Assembly (NCBI GenBank): GCA_003164045.1
Contig: PLRU01000074.1
Location: 1-33,256, forward strand
Length of the DNA stretch: 33,256 nt
DNA from: Candidatus Lustribacter telmatis
GTDB taxonomy: Bacteria; Vulcanimicrobiota; Vulcanimicrobiia; Vulcanimicrobiales; Vulcanimicrobiaceae
Direction of reading: 5' to 3'
Shown: positions 8,801 to 15,610 of the stretch, piece by piece
How the letters are laid out: each line of letters starts with the position of its first letter
Numbering within the stretch: the stretch's first letter is position 1
Notes under the pieces: generated by a model
The model's database searches: none
Told to the model about the DNA's origin: nothing
Seen by the model: the letters and a program-made list of their open reading frames with translations, nothing else
Made by a program: the position numbers and the translations under genes

Positions 8801-9652
8801 AGCCGGCCCGGGCCGGCGTTGCCTCCACTACCGCAACCGCCGCACACGGCGCCCTTTGTGCCGTGGATCGAGCTCAACGCGCAGCAAGCCGTACATCTTG
8901 AAATGCCGTCCGTACCACCAGGGAGTGCGCACGCGTGGATCGGCTCGGCCTTCGGCAGCGGCGACACGACGGTTACCCTTGCAAATTCACGCGTCGTTGC
9001 CGTCCTCGTGCCGAACGGCGGCGCGCGCCTCGTCGCTTTCGCCGAACGCGGCCAACCCGGCTACAATGCTACGAACGCGACCGGCGCGCTGCGCGACGAC
9101 GTGTTGCTCGCGCCGCCTGCATCCACAACCGATCGCATCGCAAAATACACCCATTCCTATCCCGCCGGAACGTTCAACCGGCCATATCGCGTGCAGATGG
9201 TTCGCAACGGCGGAGCGGAAGCCGTGGTCCGTTTTCGCTATGACGCGCCGGACCTCGCCGGCGGCGCACATTTCGAGAAAACCGTTCGGCTCGCTGCTGA
9301 CGGCGCGCGGCTGGTCGTCGATGAACGCGTGTGGTTCGACGGCAAAGAACCCGCACAACGAGCCATAGCCATGTCGGCGCTCAACGTCGCGCCCGATGCG
9401 TTTGCGGAACTCAGTCCCACGTTCATCACGACCTCGGACCTGCGTCACGTCCTGGCCGTCACCTGGAATCCGGCCGCAGTCGACCGCTCGATTTGGACAC
9501 GTTACGGCAGCAACGGCACCTTAACGCTTGTGGCCGCCTCAGGCACACTGCGCACGACCTATGCCCTCACAAATCGCGCCGGGCCGCAAGCGGCACGCGC
9601 TCTCGGACAAGAAGAGCGGGACTGGCTAGCCGCGAATCCGAACCCGCCGTAG
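5807..9652 (+). CDS. fusion of APC-family permease and GH35-like beta-galactosidase
   Basis: One uninterrupted frame of 1281 residues begins with a TTG that overlaps the TGA of the S9 peptidase. Residues 1 to about 425 form an amino acid-polyamine-organocation permease: GAGPLITIP in helix 1, about 12 hydrophobic segments, and DEVIAPVRTIPRAV after helix 6. Residues 430-455 resemble a signal peptide (basic HARVSR, hydrophobic WPFALAACLLF, then QVARA). Residues 460-1281 resemble glycoside hydrolase family 35: GGAFFYERIP, NTLDLYVPWNWHE, RPGPVIRNEW. The nucleophile Glu738 (TSEFQAGW) is present, but the usual E-N-E acid/base motif is Asp644-Asp645-Asp646. With 12 helices ending in the cytoplasm, the thirteenth segment would place the enzyme outside. 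Alternatively an in-frame GTG at 7094 could start a separate 852-residue secreted enzyme, although it lacks a ribosome binding site. Confidence 0.85.
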   Translation: MIRGVGLRSAVAINVATIVGAGPLITIPLVVAAMHGSISVWPWIAGALVALCDGLVYAELASRFPRSGGTYAYLREAFGPHGPGRLAAFVFVWQILFVAPLTLASGYIGFAQYAAYIVPAAATPLVGHAIAIGVGIITLLALYRTIPNIARTALVLGSIAVLTLVVIAACGFVHPTQAVGALLAPAFSLRGVGIAGLGAAMVFTLYDYAGYNDVCQIGDEVIAPVRTIPRAVVISIVVVGVAYVTLNLGVFSALPLSEIANSTFVASLAVERTVGHTAAVIVTVAILITAFASTYGLLLGASRVPYAAALDGDFLTAFARLHATKRFPSLSLVVLGLLALPATLFPLDAVINALTAGIVLVQGVGGNLAVMVLRRRSDPAPFRLPLYPLPVIVALGAWFFLFWSSGLPAMAWGLATLASGVAIYLIHARVSRVWPFALAACLLFAAVSGPQVARAATFSNARIVQRDGTPQLLVDGKPFFFFGGAFFYERIPPERWRDSMLAMRAAGANTLDLYVPWNWHETSDGAFDFDGHTNPRRNLRRVLQLARELGFHLIVRPGPVIRNEWRNGGYPQWLLERPEYGMPLHDILEGRYPATATLQNAHSDDAAAQWMRNRTHVRYAARWLRHALREFVPYADLVIAVALDDDQGAYIDNQTWPAPHFQAYLHWLDAQVRSVTGPVVPTFINTYDMKVPASSPVWAMGNWYQSDTYAIGDHDRVELDFATATLTTQERTPLATSEFQAGWLASPEDPQPRAADPSNTTLALAELLSWGARGVVDFPLQDTVAPFGWEAPFSNAFYSWDAAIPADPRGYTDLGRPARWRPTKRFGADIARYGTLLAATHRVATIAIADEVSASDPASQTNDDVAAIAAQLKDELRACNVRGLTCDVIDLRFSSDARLRHYTTLVVPRFVRRPLPEITARLARLARARVAIVAHVPARRGNGITVLAGRDVTFGIAVNWSDATRTYGGATWTGTRNQNVRAFTVAPRDARIVVLSGKSRPGPALPPLPQPPHTAPFVPWIELNAQQAVHLEMPSVPPGSAHAWIGSAFGSGDTTVTLANSRVVAVLVPNGGARLVAFAERGQPGYNATNATGALRDDVLLAPPASTTDRIAKYTHSYPAGTFNRPYRVQMVRNGGAEAVVRFRYDAPDLAGGAHFEKTVRLAADGARLVVDERVWFDGKEPAQRAIAMSALNVAPDAFAELSPTFITTSDLRHVLAVTWNPAAVDRSIWTRYGSNGTLTLVAASGTLRTTYALTNRAGPQAARALGQEERDWLAANPNPP

Positions 9653-9658
9653 GCGCCC

Positions 9659-9741
9659 GGGGAAGTGGCGAAATGGTAGACGCAGTTGCCTCAAAAGCAA
9701 CCGAGTGTGAGCTCATGTGGGTTCGAGTCCCACCTTCCCCA
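9659..9741 (+). tRNA. tRNA-Leu(CAA)
   Basis: The cloverleaf can be drawn by hand. The acceptor stem GGGGAAG (9659-9665) pairs with CTTCCCC (9734-9740), with discriminator A at 9741. The D arm contains the leucine-type TGGCGAAATGGTAGACGCA. The anticodon stem GTTGC/GCAAC encloses CTCAAAA, with anticodon CAA at 9692-9694, which reads UUG. A class II variable arm (9702-9716) and the T arm GTGGG-TTCGAGT-CCCAC follow. The terminal CCA is not encoded: the next bases are CGT and then a run of six T that may help end transcription. Confidence 0.95.
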
Positions 9742-9978
9742 CGTTTTTTGCGGTTGCGCATTCGCAGCCGCGCCCGCGCCCCCGAAGCACCGCGGCTACC
9801 GTTCGCCCATCAACCCTGCGCGGATGAGCCACGATCCGGTTGAGCCTAGTCCTCTGAAACATGGGGCTTGCCGGCGAAGTACGATCTAGGCGAAGCAACC
9901 GATTGCCTTTTGGTCCGATCCCCAGCCAGTGCCCGATTTAGCCGGCATGTCGGTGTTAGCTGGAATTTGGTGGCGTTT
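9742..9978. other. non-coding gap between tRNA-Leu and DUF805 gene
   Basis: This 237-base stretch starts with a T-run directly after the tRNA (9744-9749), a possible tRNA terminator. I find no credible coding frame: the open frames on both strands are short, rich in Arg and Pro, and lack recognisable domains. Composition becomes less GC-rich towards its right end, continuing into the DUF805 gene. Confidence 0.5.
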
Positions 9979-10371
9979 ATGAGCCTATTAGAAGCGGTCA
10001 AACTCTCATTGGCTAGATACGCGTCGTTTGATGGCCGCGCTCGGCGCTTAGAGTATTGGTATTTTACACTTTTCCATTCGCTTGCGATCTTGCTTGCGGG
10101 CGTCGCTAGCTATCTTGCGATGCTTGCGATTCCCGCTCTGGGTATTGCCTTATACTCGATCGTCGTTTTTGGAACGTTATTGCCGCATCTGGCGGTCAGC
10201 GTTCGCAGACTTCACGACGTTAACCGAACCGGCTGGTGGTATCTGTTTGGGACCGTACCGCTACTGGGCGCAATTGTTCTGCTCGTTTGGTTTTGCAGTG
10301 ACGGGACGCGCGGGCCGAACAGATTTGGTGCTGATCCGAAAGCCACAGTTTCAGTAGCGAGGAGCACCTAG
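9979..10371 (+). CDS. DUF805 family inner-membrane protein
   Basis: The 130-residue product matches DUF805 throughout: the N-terminal FDGRARRLEYWYF segment, the central RRLHDVNRTGWWYL segment and the C-terminal GTRGPNRFGADP end. Three or four hydrophobic helices lie in between (for example LAILLAGVASYLAMLAIPAL and VPLLGAIVLLVWFC). DUF805 proteins are small membrane proteins of unknown biochemical role. The ATG at 9979 is chosen because the family begins a few residues before FDGR; the longer frame from 9868 adds residues with no family likeness. Codon use differs from the neighbours, with TTA, CTA, AGA and T-ending codons appearing often. Together with its place between a tRNA and a tRNA-like remnant, this suggests acquisition by transfer. 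Confidence 0.85.
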   Translation: MSLLEAVKLSLARYASFDGRARRLEYWYFTLFHSLAILLAGVASYLAMLAIPALGIALYSIVVFGTLLPHLAVSVRRLHDVNRTGWWYLFGTVPLLGAIVLLVWFCSDGTRGPNRFGADPKATVSVARST

Positions 10372-10528
10372 GGGGAGCGGGTCGGTTCGACCGGAGGCAT
10401 GTGCTCGTACAGCTCGGCCCACACATGGACGATATCAACTGCTCTTGAAGCGCCGTGGAAGCGGATGCGGAGGTTACCTACGGATTCGAGAAAGAAAGCG
10501 CCGAAGGACCCCTAGTCCTGGGAGCGGG

Positions 10529-10554
10529 GGTTCGAATCCGCCCTTCACCCGTAG
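10529..10554 (+). other. tRNA 3'-end-like remnant (T arm plus acceptor strand)
   Basis: The segment contains GGGGGTTCGAATCCGCC, a near-canonical T arm with one internal mismatch, followed by a seven-base acceptor-like strand TTCACCC. Immediately upstream, AGGAC-CCCTA-GTCCT folds like a class II variable arm. Aligned by eye with the 3' end of tRNA-Leu at 9716-9741, about 20 of 26 positions agree. I can find no matching 5' half (GGGTGAA) upstream, so it is not a complete tRNA. It may be a leftover of tRNA-site integration, or a tRNA or tmRNA end that has decayed. Confidence 0.3.
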
Positions 10555-10605
10555 ACTCACTTCAAGCCCACGCCTAGTTGGTTTACGCTAACCCTACACG
10601 CTAGC

Positions 10606-10627
10606 CGAGGGCGCTTACCGGCCCTCG
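10606..10627. other. perfect 7-bp hairpin upstream of methyltransferase gene
   Basis: CGAGGGC (10606-10612) pairs with GCCCTCG (10621-10627) around an 8-base loop, 22 bases before the ATG at 10650. No T-run follows. It could shape the leader of the methyltransferase mRNA or end transcription from the left. Confidence 0.35.
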
Positions 10628-10649
10628 CCGAACCGGTTTGGCGCCACTC

Positions 10650-12041
10650 ATGCTTGACTACGCCTACGAATTTCAGCGCGAATCTCGCCGGATCGATCAG
10701 CTCATTTGGGACGCGATGTCGCTCGTACGCGGCGAACGCGTCCTTTTTTGCGGCTTTGCCAACGACGGCCAGTGGGTGAAGCGAGCGGCGGAAATCGGCG
10801 TCGACGTCAGCGTCATCGAGTCCGACGAAGCAAAGCTCGCCGAGCTGCAAGGGCTCGGCATCGCGACGCTGCGCGGCAGCACCACACTGATTCCCGCGCG
10901 CGACAACAGTTTCGATGCGATCGTCGCGTTCCACTATTTGCACGAGATCGACCCGACCTTCCACACGCAGATCGTGTGGGAGCTCGCACGCGTCGGCAAA
11001 CGCATCGTGATCGTGGAACCCGCTCCGCCCGCCGACGCCCTCGGCAAGCGCATCTCGGAGCTCTATTCGCGCGCGAAATACGAAGCCGGCGCGTTCGAAG
11101 AATATCGCTCGATCGACTACTGGCGCAAACTGCTGGCGATGGTCAAAGCCGACGTGCTCATGCAGCAGTTCACGTTTACCCGTTTAGCGCCGCGCTTTGC
11201 CGTTGAAGAAACGGTCGGGCTGATCTTGAGCGCGATGGAAGTCGAGCAGATGCCGCAAGCGTATCTCGACGAATTGCGCGAACTCGCGCGCAGCCCGGAG
11301 TCGCAGCTCTCACCGCTTTCGCGCTTCGTGCTCGTCGCGCTCGGCGCGGGCGAACCCGTGCGCGCCTCGGCCGGCACGCTCTTCCGCGAAGAGACGTTTG
11401 AAGAACAAGAACAGCGGTTGACCATCGCCGCGGCCATGGCGCCGAAACCACCGGCGCCGCCTCCGGTTCCCGGCGTTCCGGGACCCGCGCCCGTCGCACC
11501 GCCGCCGGCCTACGCCGCATCGATGCCCGGCGCTGAGTTTCCGCCCGTGCTCCCGCCTCCCGGCGCAACGCCGCTCCCGATCGCGGCTCGCGCCGGCCCG
11601 CCTGCCGGTCAATCACCGGCCGCCCAGCCGCCCGCCGGCACGCCGCCCGTACCCGCAGCCCCGTTTGCGCCCGCTGCCGCCGCACTAGCACAACCGCAAG
11701 CGCCGCAGCCCGCGCCTCCGCAACCCGTGCCCCCGGCTCCGGCGCCGTTCGGAATGCCTGCCACGCCGGCGGCCGCTCCTCCACCAATGCCCGGCGCTGC
11801 GCCCTTCGGCGTGCCCGCCGCGCCCGAGCCCGCTTTCGGGATTCCCGATCCGGCACCGTTCGGCGTGCCGCCCCCGGCTGGGCGGCCAGCCCCGTTCGGG
11901 CAACCGTTCGCGCTACCCGAAGATCCCGATCCGTTCGGCCTTTCGCCCGATCCCGAAGAGCGGGCCGGGTTCGGCTGGAATTGGGAGCCCCCAGAGGGGC
12001 ATCCCGATGCTCAGCCCGGCGACGAACCCTTCGGCAGATAA
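10650..12041 (+). CDS. SAM methyltransferase-like protein with Pro/Ala-rich C-terminal tail
   Basis: Residues 1 to about 200 resemble a class I SAM-dependent methyltransferase. RVLFCGFANDG stands where the glycine-rich motif I is expected, VSVIESDE supplies the acidic residue after strand 2, and SFDAIVAFHYLHEI resembles motif IV. From about residue 265 to 463 the protein is low-complexity, rich in Pro and Ala, with recurrent APFGVP/APFGMP blocks and an acidic end (PEDPDPFG, DEPFGR). That tail is probably disordered and could span an envelope layer or act as a binding platform. The ATG at 10650 is preferred over an in-frame TTG at 10638; neither has a strong ribosome site. The gene overlaps the convergent small membrane-protein gene by 31 bases. 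Substrate is unknown, and the glycine-rich motif is not textbook. Confidence 0.7.
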   Translation: MLDYAYEFQRESRRIDQLIWDAMSLVRGERVLFCGFANDGQWVKRAAEIGVDVSVIESDEAKLAELQGLGIATLRGSTTLIPARDNSFDAIVAFHYLHEIDPTFHTQIVWELARVGKRIVIVEPAPPADALGKRISELYSRAKYEAGAFEEYRSIDYWRKLLAMVKADVLMQQFTFTRLAPRFAVEETVGLILSAMEVEQMPQAYLDELRELARSPESQLSPLSRFVLVALGAGEPVRASAGTLFREETFEEQEQRLTIAAAMAPKPPAPPPVPGVPGPAPVAPPPAYAASMPGAEFPPVLPPPGATPLPIAARAGPPAGQSPAAQPPAGTPPVPAAPFAPAAAALAQPQAPQPAPPQPVPPAPAPFGMPATPAAAPPPMPGAAPFGVPAAPEPAFGIPDPAPFGVPPPAGRPAPFGQPFALPEDPDPFGLSPDPEERAGFGWNWEPPEGHPDAQPGDEPFGR

Positions 12042-12295
12042 CTCCGCAGCACGCCGAGCGCGCGCTGCGCGCGTTCGACGAGCGGCGCCACGGCATCGAC
12101 TGCGCGCATAATACGATCGACGTCGCGTTCGGTCGTCGCGAGCTGCGCGAAGATCGGCAACTCGGTGTAGCCCTCGACGCGCGTCATCAAGCGCTTCGCT
12201 TCGCGAAACGCGCGGCGCAATTCAACGAAGAGCAGATCGAGAAAGACCAGAACGGCAACGATCGTTCCGATCCAAAGCATCCCGGAACGATCCAT
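12011..12295 (-). CDS. small single-pass membrane protein, unknown
   Basis: The 94-residue product begins MDRSGMLWIGTIVAVLVFLD, one clear transmembrane helix (about residues 7-24). An amphipathic, Arg-rich cytoplasmic region follows, with predicted helical stretches (ELRRAFREAKRLM, DRIMRAVDAVAPLVERAQRAL). I do not recognise a family. It starts 11 bases after the FmdB stop codon on the same strand and is likely expressed from the promoter in front of that gene. Its 3' end overlaps the end of the convergent methyltransferase gene by 31 bases. The TM helix and the tight spacing are the main evidence that it is real. Confidence 0.6.
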   Translation of the reverse strand: MDRSGMLWIGTIVAVLVFLDLLFVELRRAFREAKRLMTRVEGYTELPIFAQLATTERDVDRIMRAVDAVAPLVERAQRALGVLRSYLPKGSSPG

Positions 12296-12306
12296 CCGCC
12301 TATGCC

Positions 12307-12669
12307 CTATGCGGCGCTTTCGGACTTCGCCGGTGCGGATGCGGGGGCGGGCGTTGAGACTGCGGGCGTGCTGGCCGCCGGGGCCGGCGTCGCTGCCGAC
12401 GCGGAGCTATCCGAGCTTGCCGCCGGCGTTGTGGTGCTGCTGTCGGTCGATGACGATTTGCTGGTGCTCGAGCCGGCCGACGCTTCGGCCGCCTTGCGCG
12501 AATCGGTCAGGTAGAAACCGGAGCCCTTGAAGACGATCCCGGCTGGGCTATAGACGCGCGCCATCTCACCGCCGCAATCCTCGCACTTGCCGTCGAAGGT
12601 CTCTTTAAAACCGTGACGGACGTCGGCCGTCTTCTTGCAAGACCGGCACTGATACTCGTAAAGTGGCAA
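12307..12669 (-). CDS. FmdB-type zinc ribbon protein
   Basis: The N-terminal 45 residues are a textbook FmdB/CxxC zinc ribbon: MPLYEYQC8RSC11, then C29EDC32GG, followed by the typical GIVFKGSGFYLTD segment. The remaining 70 residues are a low-complexity Ser/Ala/Thr/Pro tail without a fold signature. FmdB proteins are small putative regulators; their biochemical role is not settled. The start is a TTG preceded by TGAGG, placed by the invariant MPLYEY start of the family. A well-formed promoter (12707-12735) lies about 40 bases upstream, and the small membrane protein gene follows 11 bases downstream. Confidence 0.85.
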   Translation of the reverse strand: MPLYEYQCRSCKKTADVRHGFKETFDGKCEDCGGEMARVYSPAGIVFKGSGFYLTDSRKAAEASAGSSTSKSSSTDSSTTTPAASSDSSASAATPAPAASTPAVSTPAPASAPAKSESAA

Positions 12670-12706
12670 CGCAAAACCTCATGGACGCGGGATCGGATCG
12701 TCGTTC

Positions 12707-12735
12707 AGTGTAGCAAAATTGGCACTATCACGCAA
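12707..12735 (-). promoter_or_regulatory. sigma70-type promoter for the FmdB gene
   Basis: On the minus strand TTGCGT (12735-12730) and TACACT (12712-12707) are separated by exactly 17 bases and point at the FmdB TTG start at 12669. The spacing and the close fit to the -35 and -10 consensus make this the best promoter visible in the window. It would serve the FmdB gene and probably the small membrane protein after it. Confidence 0.65.
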
Positions 12736-12769
12736 CGACTGCTAGCGCACTTCCGCGGCCGGCATGAGC

Positions 12770-13273
12770 TCAGAAGTCGGCGAGCACGCCGTCCTCGCGC
12801 TCAAATTCGACCAACCCCTTAAAGTGCAAGAGCGAGTCGCCGAGCGCTAGATCGAGCTGACGCCGGCGCGTGAATCGGTCGACGAGGGCGCCCATCACGC
12901 CGCCGTAGGTGGGATAGTCGACCCGCACGACGATTTTCGAGCGCTCGGACTTTTGTTCGATGCGGAAATCGAGCCGGCGCCGGCATGAGAACGCGCCGAC
13001 CAGCGACACATGATAGCCGTCGATGAAGCGGTCGACTTCGAACAGCTCTTCATCCTCGCCGGGTAGGTTCGAGCGGATCGCGACCTCGCTGCCTTCCCCG
13101 ATGGGCAGGTGCGGTTCGGTCAGACGCGCGGAACGCAAGAATGATATCCAAACCGGCCACTTCTCGATTTCACACACGCGCGCAAACGCCGTCGCCGCGG
13201 GAGAGGCAACGTCTTGCGCCCGATGGACCGCTCGCGCTGACGGGCGATCGAAGGTATAGGTGGAGACCGCCAT
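12770..13273 (-). CDS. SRPBCC (polyketide cyclase/START-like) family protein
   Basis: This 167-residue protein has the pattern of SRPBCC ligand-binding domains: an N-terminal strand and helix (VASPAATAFARVCEIEKWPVWI, quoted here as the stretch around residues 23-44), a mid-region FEVDRFIDGYHVSLVGAF, and a basic C-terminal helix (FTRRRQLDLALGDSLLHFKG). The family includes lipid- and small-molecule-binding cyclases and stress proteins, and the substrate cannot be read here. No signal peptide or TM helix is present, so it is cytoplasmic. The ATG at 13273 is the first start; the upstream M20 gene ends 80 bases away with a hairpin in between, so separate expression is possible. The downstream FmdB promoter lies between it and the next gene. 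Confidence 0.7.
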   Translation of the reverse strand: MAVSTYTFDRPSARAVHRAQDVASPAATAFARVCEIEKWPVWISFLRSARLTEPHLPIGEGSEVAIRSNLPGEDEELFEVDRFIDGYHVSLVGAFSCRRRLDFRIEQKSERSKIVVRVDYPTYGGVMGALVDRFTRRRQLDLALGDSLLHFKGLVEFEREDGVLADF

Positions 13274-13324
13274 GCGCAGGCGTTTGCCCCGCAGGCAGGC
13301 TTAACCTTCCTTAACCACAACCCG

Positions 13325-13352
13325 TTGGGGCCGATGCATGGCTGCTCCCCAA
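13325..13352 (-). terminator. inverted repeat after the M20 gene
   Basis: TTGGGG (13325-13330) pairs with CCCCAA (13347-13352) immediately beyond the stop codon of the M20 amidohydrolase. No T-run follows, so a terminator is suggested mainly by its position at the end of the long minus-strand gene series. Confidence 0.3.
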
Positions 13353-13353
13353 G

Positions 13354-14535
13354 CTATTGCGGCTGAATTGCTCCCGACGTGACGCCTTCGGCAAATGCCA
13401 CCAGGGTCGCGATCCCGGTCGGAATAGCGGCCTCGTCGAGCCGGAATTGCGGACTGTGGCCGGAGTGCACGGAACCCAAGGCTTCGTTGTAAATGCCGAG
13501 CCGAGCGACGACGCCGGGCACGCGCTCGGCGAAGTACGCAAAGTCCTCGGCACCCATCGTCGGCGGCAGCGCTTCGACCGGCGTGCCGTTGCGTTCGCGT
13601 ACGTAATCGGCGAATGCCGTCGCGAGCGCTGCGTCGTTCACCACCGGCGGATACCCGTAGACGATTTCGATGTCGGCGGTACACGCATACGCGCCCGCAA
13701 CGCCGTCTACGATGCGGCGAATGCGCGCTTCGACGCCCTTGCGAATTTCCGGATCGTAGGTGCGAATCGTCCCGGTCATCTGCACGCGATCGGCGATCAC
13801 GTTGTTGCGATAACCGCCGGCGATCGTGCCGATCGTAATCACGATCGATGCCAACGGATCGGTTTCGCGCGCGGCAATATTTTGCAGTGCTAGCACGACC
13901 GCAGCCGTTGCCGGAATTGCGTCGACCGCCTTGTGCGGATACCCGCCGTGACCGCCCGAACCGCGAATCGTCAAATGTAATTCGTCGGCGGCGGCGTTTA
14001 CCGGGCCCGGCGTAATGCCGATGGTTCCGGTCGGCAAACGCGGATCGACGTGCAGCATCGTCACCGCATCGACGCGCGGATCGTCGAGCACGCCGGCCGC
14101 AATCATCGGTTCGGCGCCGCCCGGGCCTTCTTCCGCCGGCTGAAAAAGCAGCACGACGTTTCCGTGCAGCGTCGCGCGGCGGCCGCTGAGTTCGCGCGCC
14201 GCACCGAGCAGCATCGCGGTGTGCGCATCGTGGCCGCACGCGTGCATCTTGCCCGGCACTTCGCTCGCACACGCTTCGCCCGAATCTTCATCGATCGGCA
14301 ACGCATCCATGTCGGCGCGCAGTGCCGCCGTCTTGCCGGGCAGCGCGCCGCGGATCACGCCCACGACGCCGGTGCCGGCGACGCGGCGATGTTCGATCCC
14401 CAGCTCGTCGAGTTCGCGCTCGACGAGCGCCGAGGTCTGGTGCTCTTCGAAGCCCAGCTCGGGATGGCGATGGATCTCACGGCGAATCGCGATCGCGCGA
14501 TCGCTCGTGGCAGTCGGGATAAGGGCGGTGGTCAC
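13354..14535 (-). CDS. M20D family amidohydrolase (hippurate/IAA-amino acid hydrolase type)
   Basis: The 393-residue protein shows the metal-binding landmarks of M20D peptidases in order: ALRADMDALPIDE, MHACGHDAHTAMLLGAA (with the metal-ligand Cys of this subfamily), FQPAEEGPGGAEPMI, GGHGGYPHKAVDAI in the dimerisation domain, and MGAEDFAYFAE near the end. Such enzymes hydrolyse N-acyl amino acids, releasing a free amino acid in the cytoplasm; the exact substrate is unknown. The GTG at 14535 is one base after the ftsZ stop codon (TAA-T-GTG), so translation is probably coupled to ftsZ. A longer frame up to 14676 lies inside ftsZ and is rejected. Its place behind ftsZ is noteworthy because it has no obvious link to division. 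Confidence 0.88.
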   Translation of the reverse strand: MTTALIPTATSDRAIAIRREIHRHPELGFEEHQTSALVERELDELGIEHRRVAGTGVVGVIRGALPGKTAALRADMDALPIDEDSGEACASEVPGKMHACGHDAHTAMLLGAARELSGRRATLHGNVVLLFQPAEEGPGGAEPMIAAGVLDDPRVDAVTMLHVDPRLPTGTIGITPGPVNAAADELHLTIRGSGGHGGYPHKAVDAIPATAAVVLALQNIAARETDPLASIVITIGTIAGGYRNNVIADRVQMTGTIRTYDPEIRKGVEARIRRIVDGVAGAYACTADIEIVYGYPPVVNDAALATAFADYVRERNGTPVEALPPTMGAEDFAYFAERVPGVVARLGIYNEALGSVHSGHSPQFRLDEAAIPTGIATLVAFAEGVTSGAIQPQ

Positions 14536-14536
14536 A

Positions 14537-15610
14537 TTAGGAACGATAGCGCAAGAACGCCGGGACCTCAATGTCGTCCATGTTGACCGGGGCGATCTTG
14601 TCGAACTCCAGCGGATGGCCCGACGAGCCGAGCATCGAGCTCGAGCGCAGCGGCCGCACGCCGAACCCGGCTGCAAGCACCGTAACGCGAACCTTGCCTT
14701 GCATCGCCGGATCGATCGAGGCGCCGAAGATGATCTGCGCTTCGGAATCGACCGCGCGGCTGATCATGTCGGCCGCTTCGTTCACTTCGTACATCGAGAG
14801 ATCGAGGCCGCCGGTGATGTTGAAGATCACGCCGCGCGCGCCCTCGATCGTGGTCTCGAGCAAGGGCGAGGCGATCGCCTTTTGCGCGGCGTCGGCAGCG
14901 CGATGCTCGCCCGTGCCCTCGCCGATGCCCATCATCGCGGAGCCCGCGTCGGTCATGATCGTCTTGACGTCGGCGAAATCGAGGTTGATCAAGCCGGGCT
15001 GCGTGATCAGATCGGAGATGCCCTGAATGCCTTGACGCAGCACGTCGTCGGCGAACGCGAACGCTTCGTTGAGCGGCGTGCGCTTCTCGATGATCTGCAG
15101 AATGCGCTCGTTCGGAATCGTAATGAGCGTATCGCATTTTGCTTCGAGATCGGCGATGCCGCGCTCGGCGGCTTGCATACGCTTACGGCCTTCGAACGCG
15201 AACGGCTTCGTGATCACGCCGATCGTCAGCGCGCCGGATTCGCGCGCGAGTTCCGCCACGACCGCGGCCGCACCGGTGCCGGTGCCGCCGCCCATGCCGC
15301 TGGTGATGAACACGAGGTCGGCGCCGTCGAGAATCATCGCGAGATCTTCGCGCGACTCCTCAGCCGCCTCACGCCCGATGTTCGGGTTTGCGCCGGCGCC
15401 GAGGCCGCGCGTGAGGTTCGATCCGATTTGCACGCGGTTCGCGGTGAGCGATGCGCTCAGCGCCTGCACGTCGGTGTTGATCGCGTAAAATTCGACGCCG
15501 GATAGCCCAGCCTCGATCATGCGGTTGACGGCATTGCAACCGCCGCCGCCTAGCCCGAGGACTTTGATTGTCGCGGCGTGTTCGGGGACGAAACGTTTCG
15601 CGTCGGCCAT
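14537..15610 (-). CDS. ftsZ: cell division GTPase FtsZ
   Basis: At 357 residues this is a compact but complete FtsZ. The N-terminal GTP-binding loop is [15 protein letters not shown], the tubulin signature GGGTGTGAA follows near residue 110, and the T7 loop [11 protein letters not shown] contains the residues that complete the neighbour's active site. The C-terminal conserved peptide [11 protein letters not shown], which binds FtsA and other partners, is intact after only a short linker. FtsZ polymerises at midcell to organise septum building. The ATG at 15610 is preceded by CCGGAGGACC, a strong Shine-Dalgarno sequence 11 bases away. An upstream extension to 15772 would overlap ftsA and is rejected. 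ftsA lies 137 bases upstream and an M20 gene begins one base after its stop. Confidence 0.98.
   Translation of the reverse strand: MADAKRFVPEHAATIKVLGLGGGGCNAVNRMIEAGLSGVEFYAINTDVQALSASLTANRVQIGSNLTRGLGAGANPNIGREAAEESREDLAMILDGADLVFITSGMGGGTGTGAAAVVAELARESGALTIGVITKPFAFEGRKRMQAAERGIADLEAKCDTLITIPNERILQIIEKRTPLNEAFAFADDVLRQGIQGISDLITQPGLINLDFADVKTIMTDAGSAMMGIGEGTGEHRAADAAQKAIASPLLETTIEGARGVIFNITGGLDLSMYEVNEAADMISRAVDSEAQIIFGASIDPAMQGKVRVTVLAAGFGVRPLRSSSMLGSSGHPLEFDKIAPVNMDDIEVPAFLRYRS

Larger units (their letters stand above)
10372..10649. other. non-coding gap with tRNA-like remnant and hairpins
   Basis: The 278 bases after DUF805 hold a short hairpin GGTCG-GTT-CGACC near 10380-10395, a tRNA 3'-end-like segment (10529-10554) and a 7-bp hairpin (10606-10627) before the methyltransferase gene. 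A GTG-started frame of about 40 codons crosses the tRNA-like part but shows no recognisable domain, so no gene is called. Confidence 0.4.

Noticed and set aside
10372..10554. A complete tmRNA or tRNA gene
   Set aside because: No matching 5' half for a tRNA, too short for tmRNA, and no recognisable tag-peptide frame; kept only as a remnant.
11450..12041. Tandem DNA repeat or CRISPR-like array in the proline-rich region
   Set aside because: The periodicity comes from low-complexity Pro/Ala codons with irregular spacing and no constant repeat-spacer pattern; no CRISPR array is seen anywhere in the window.
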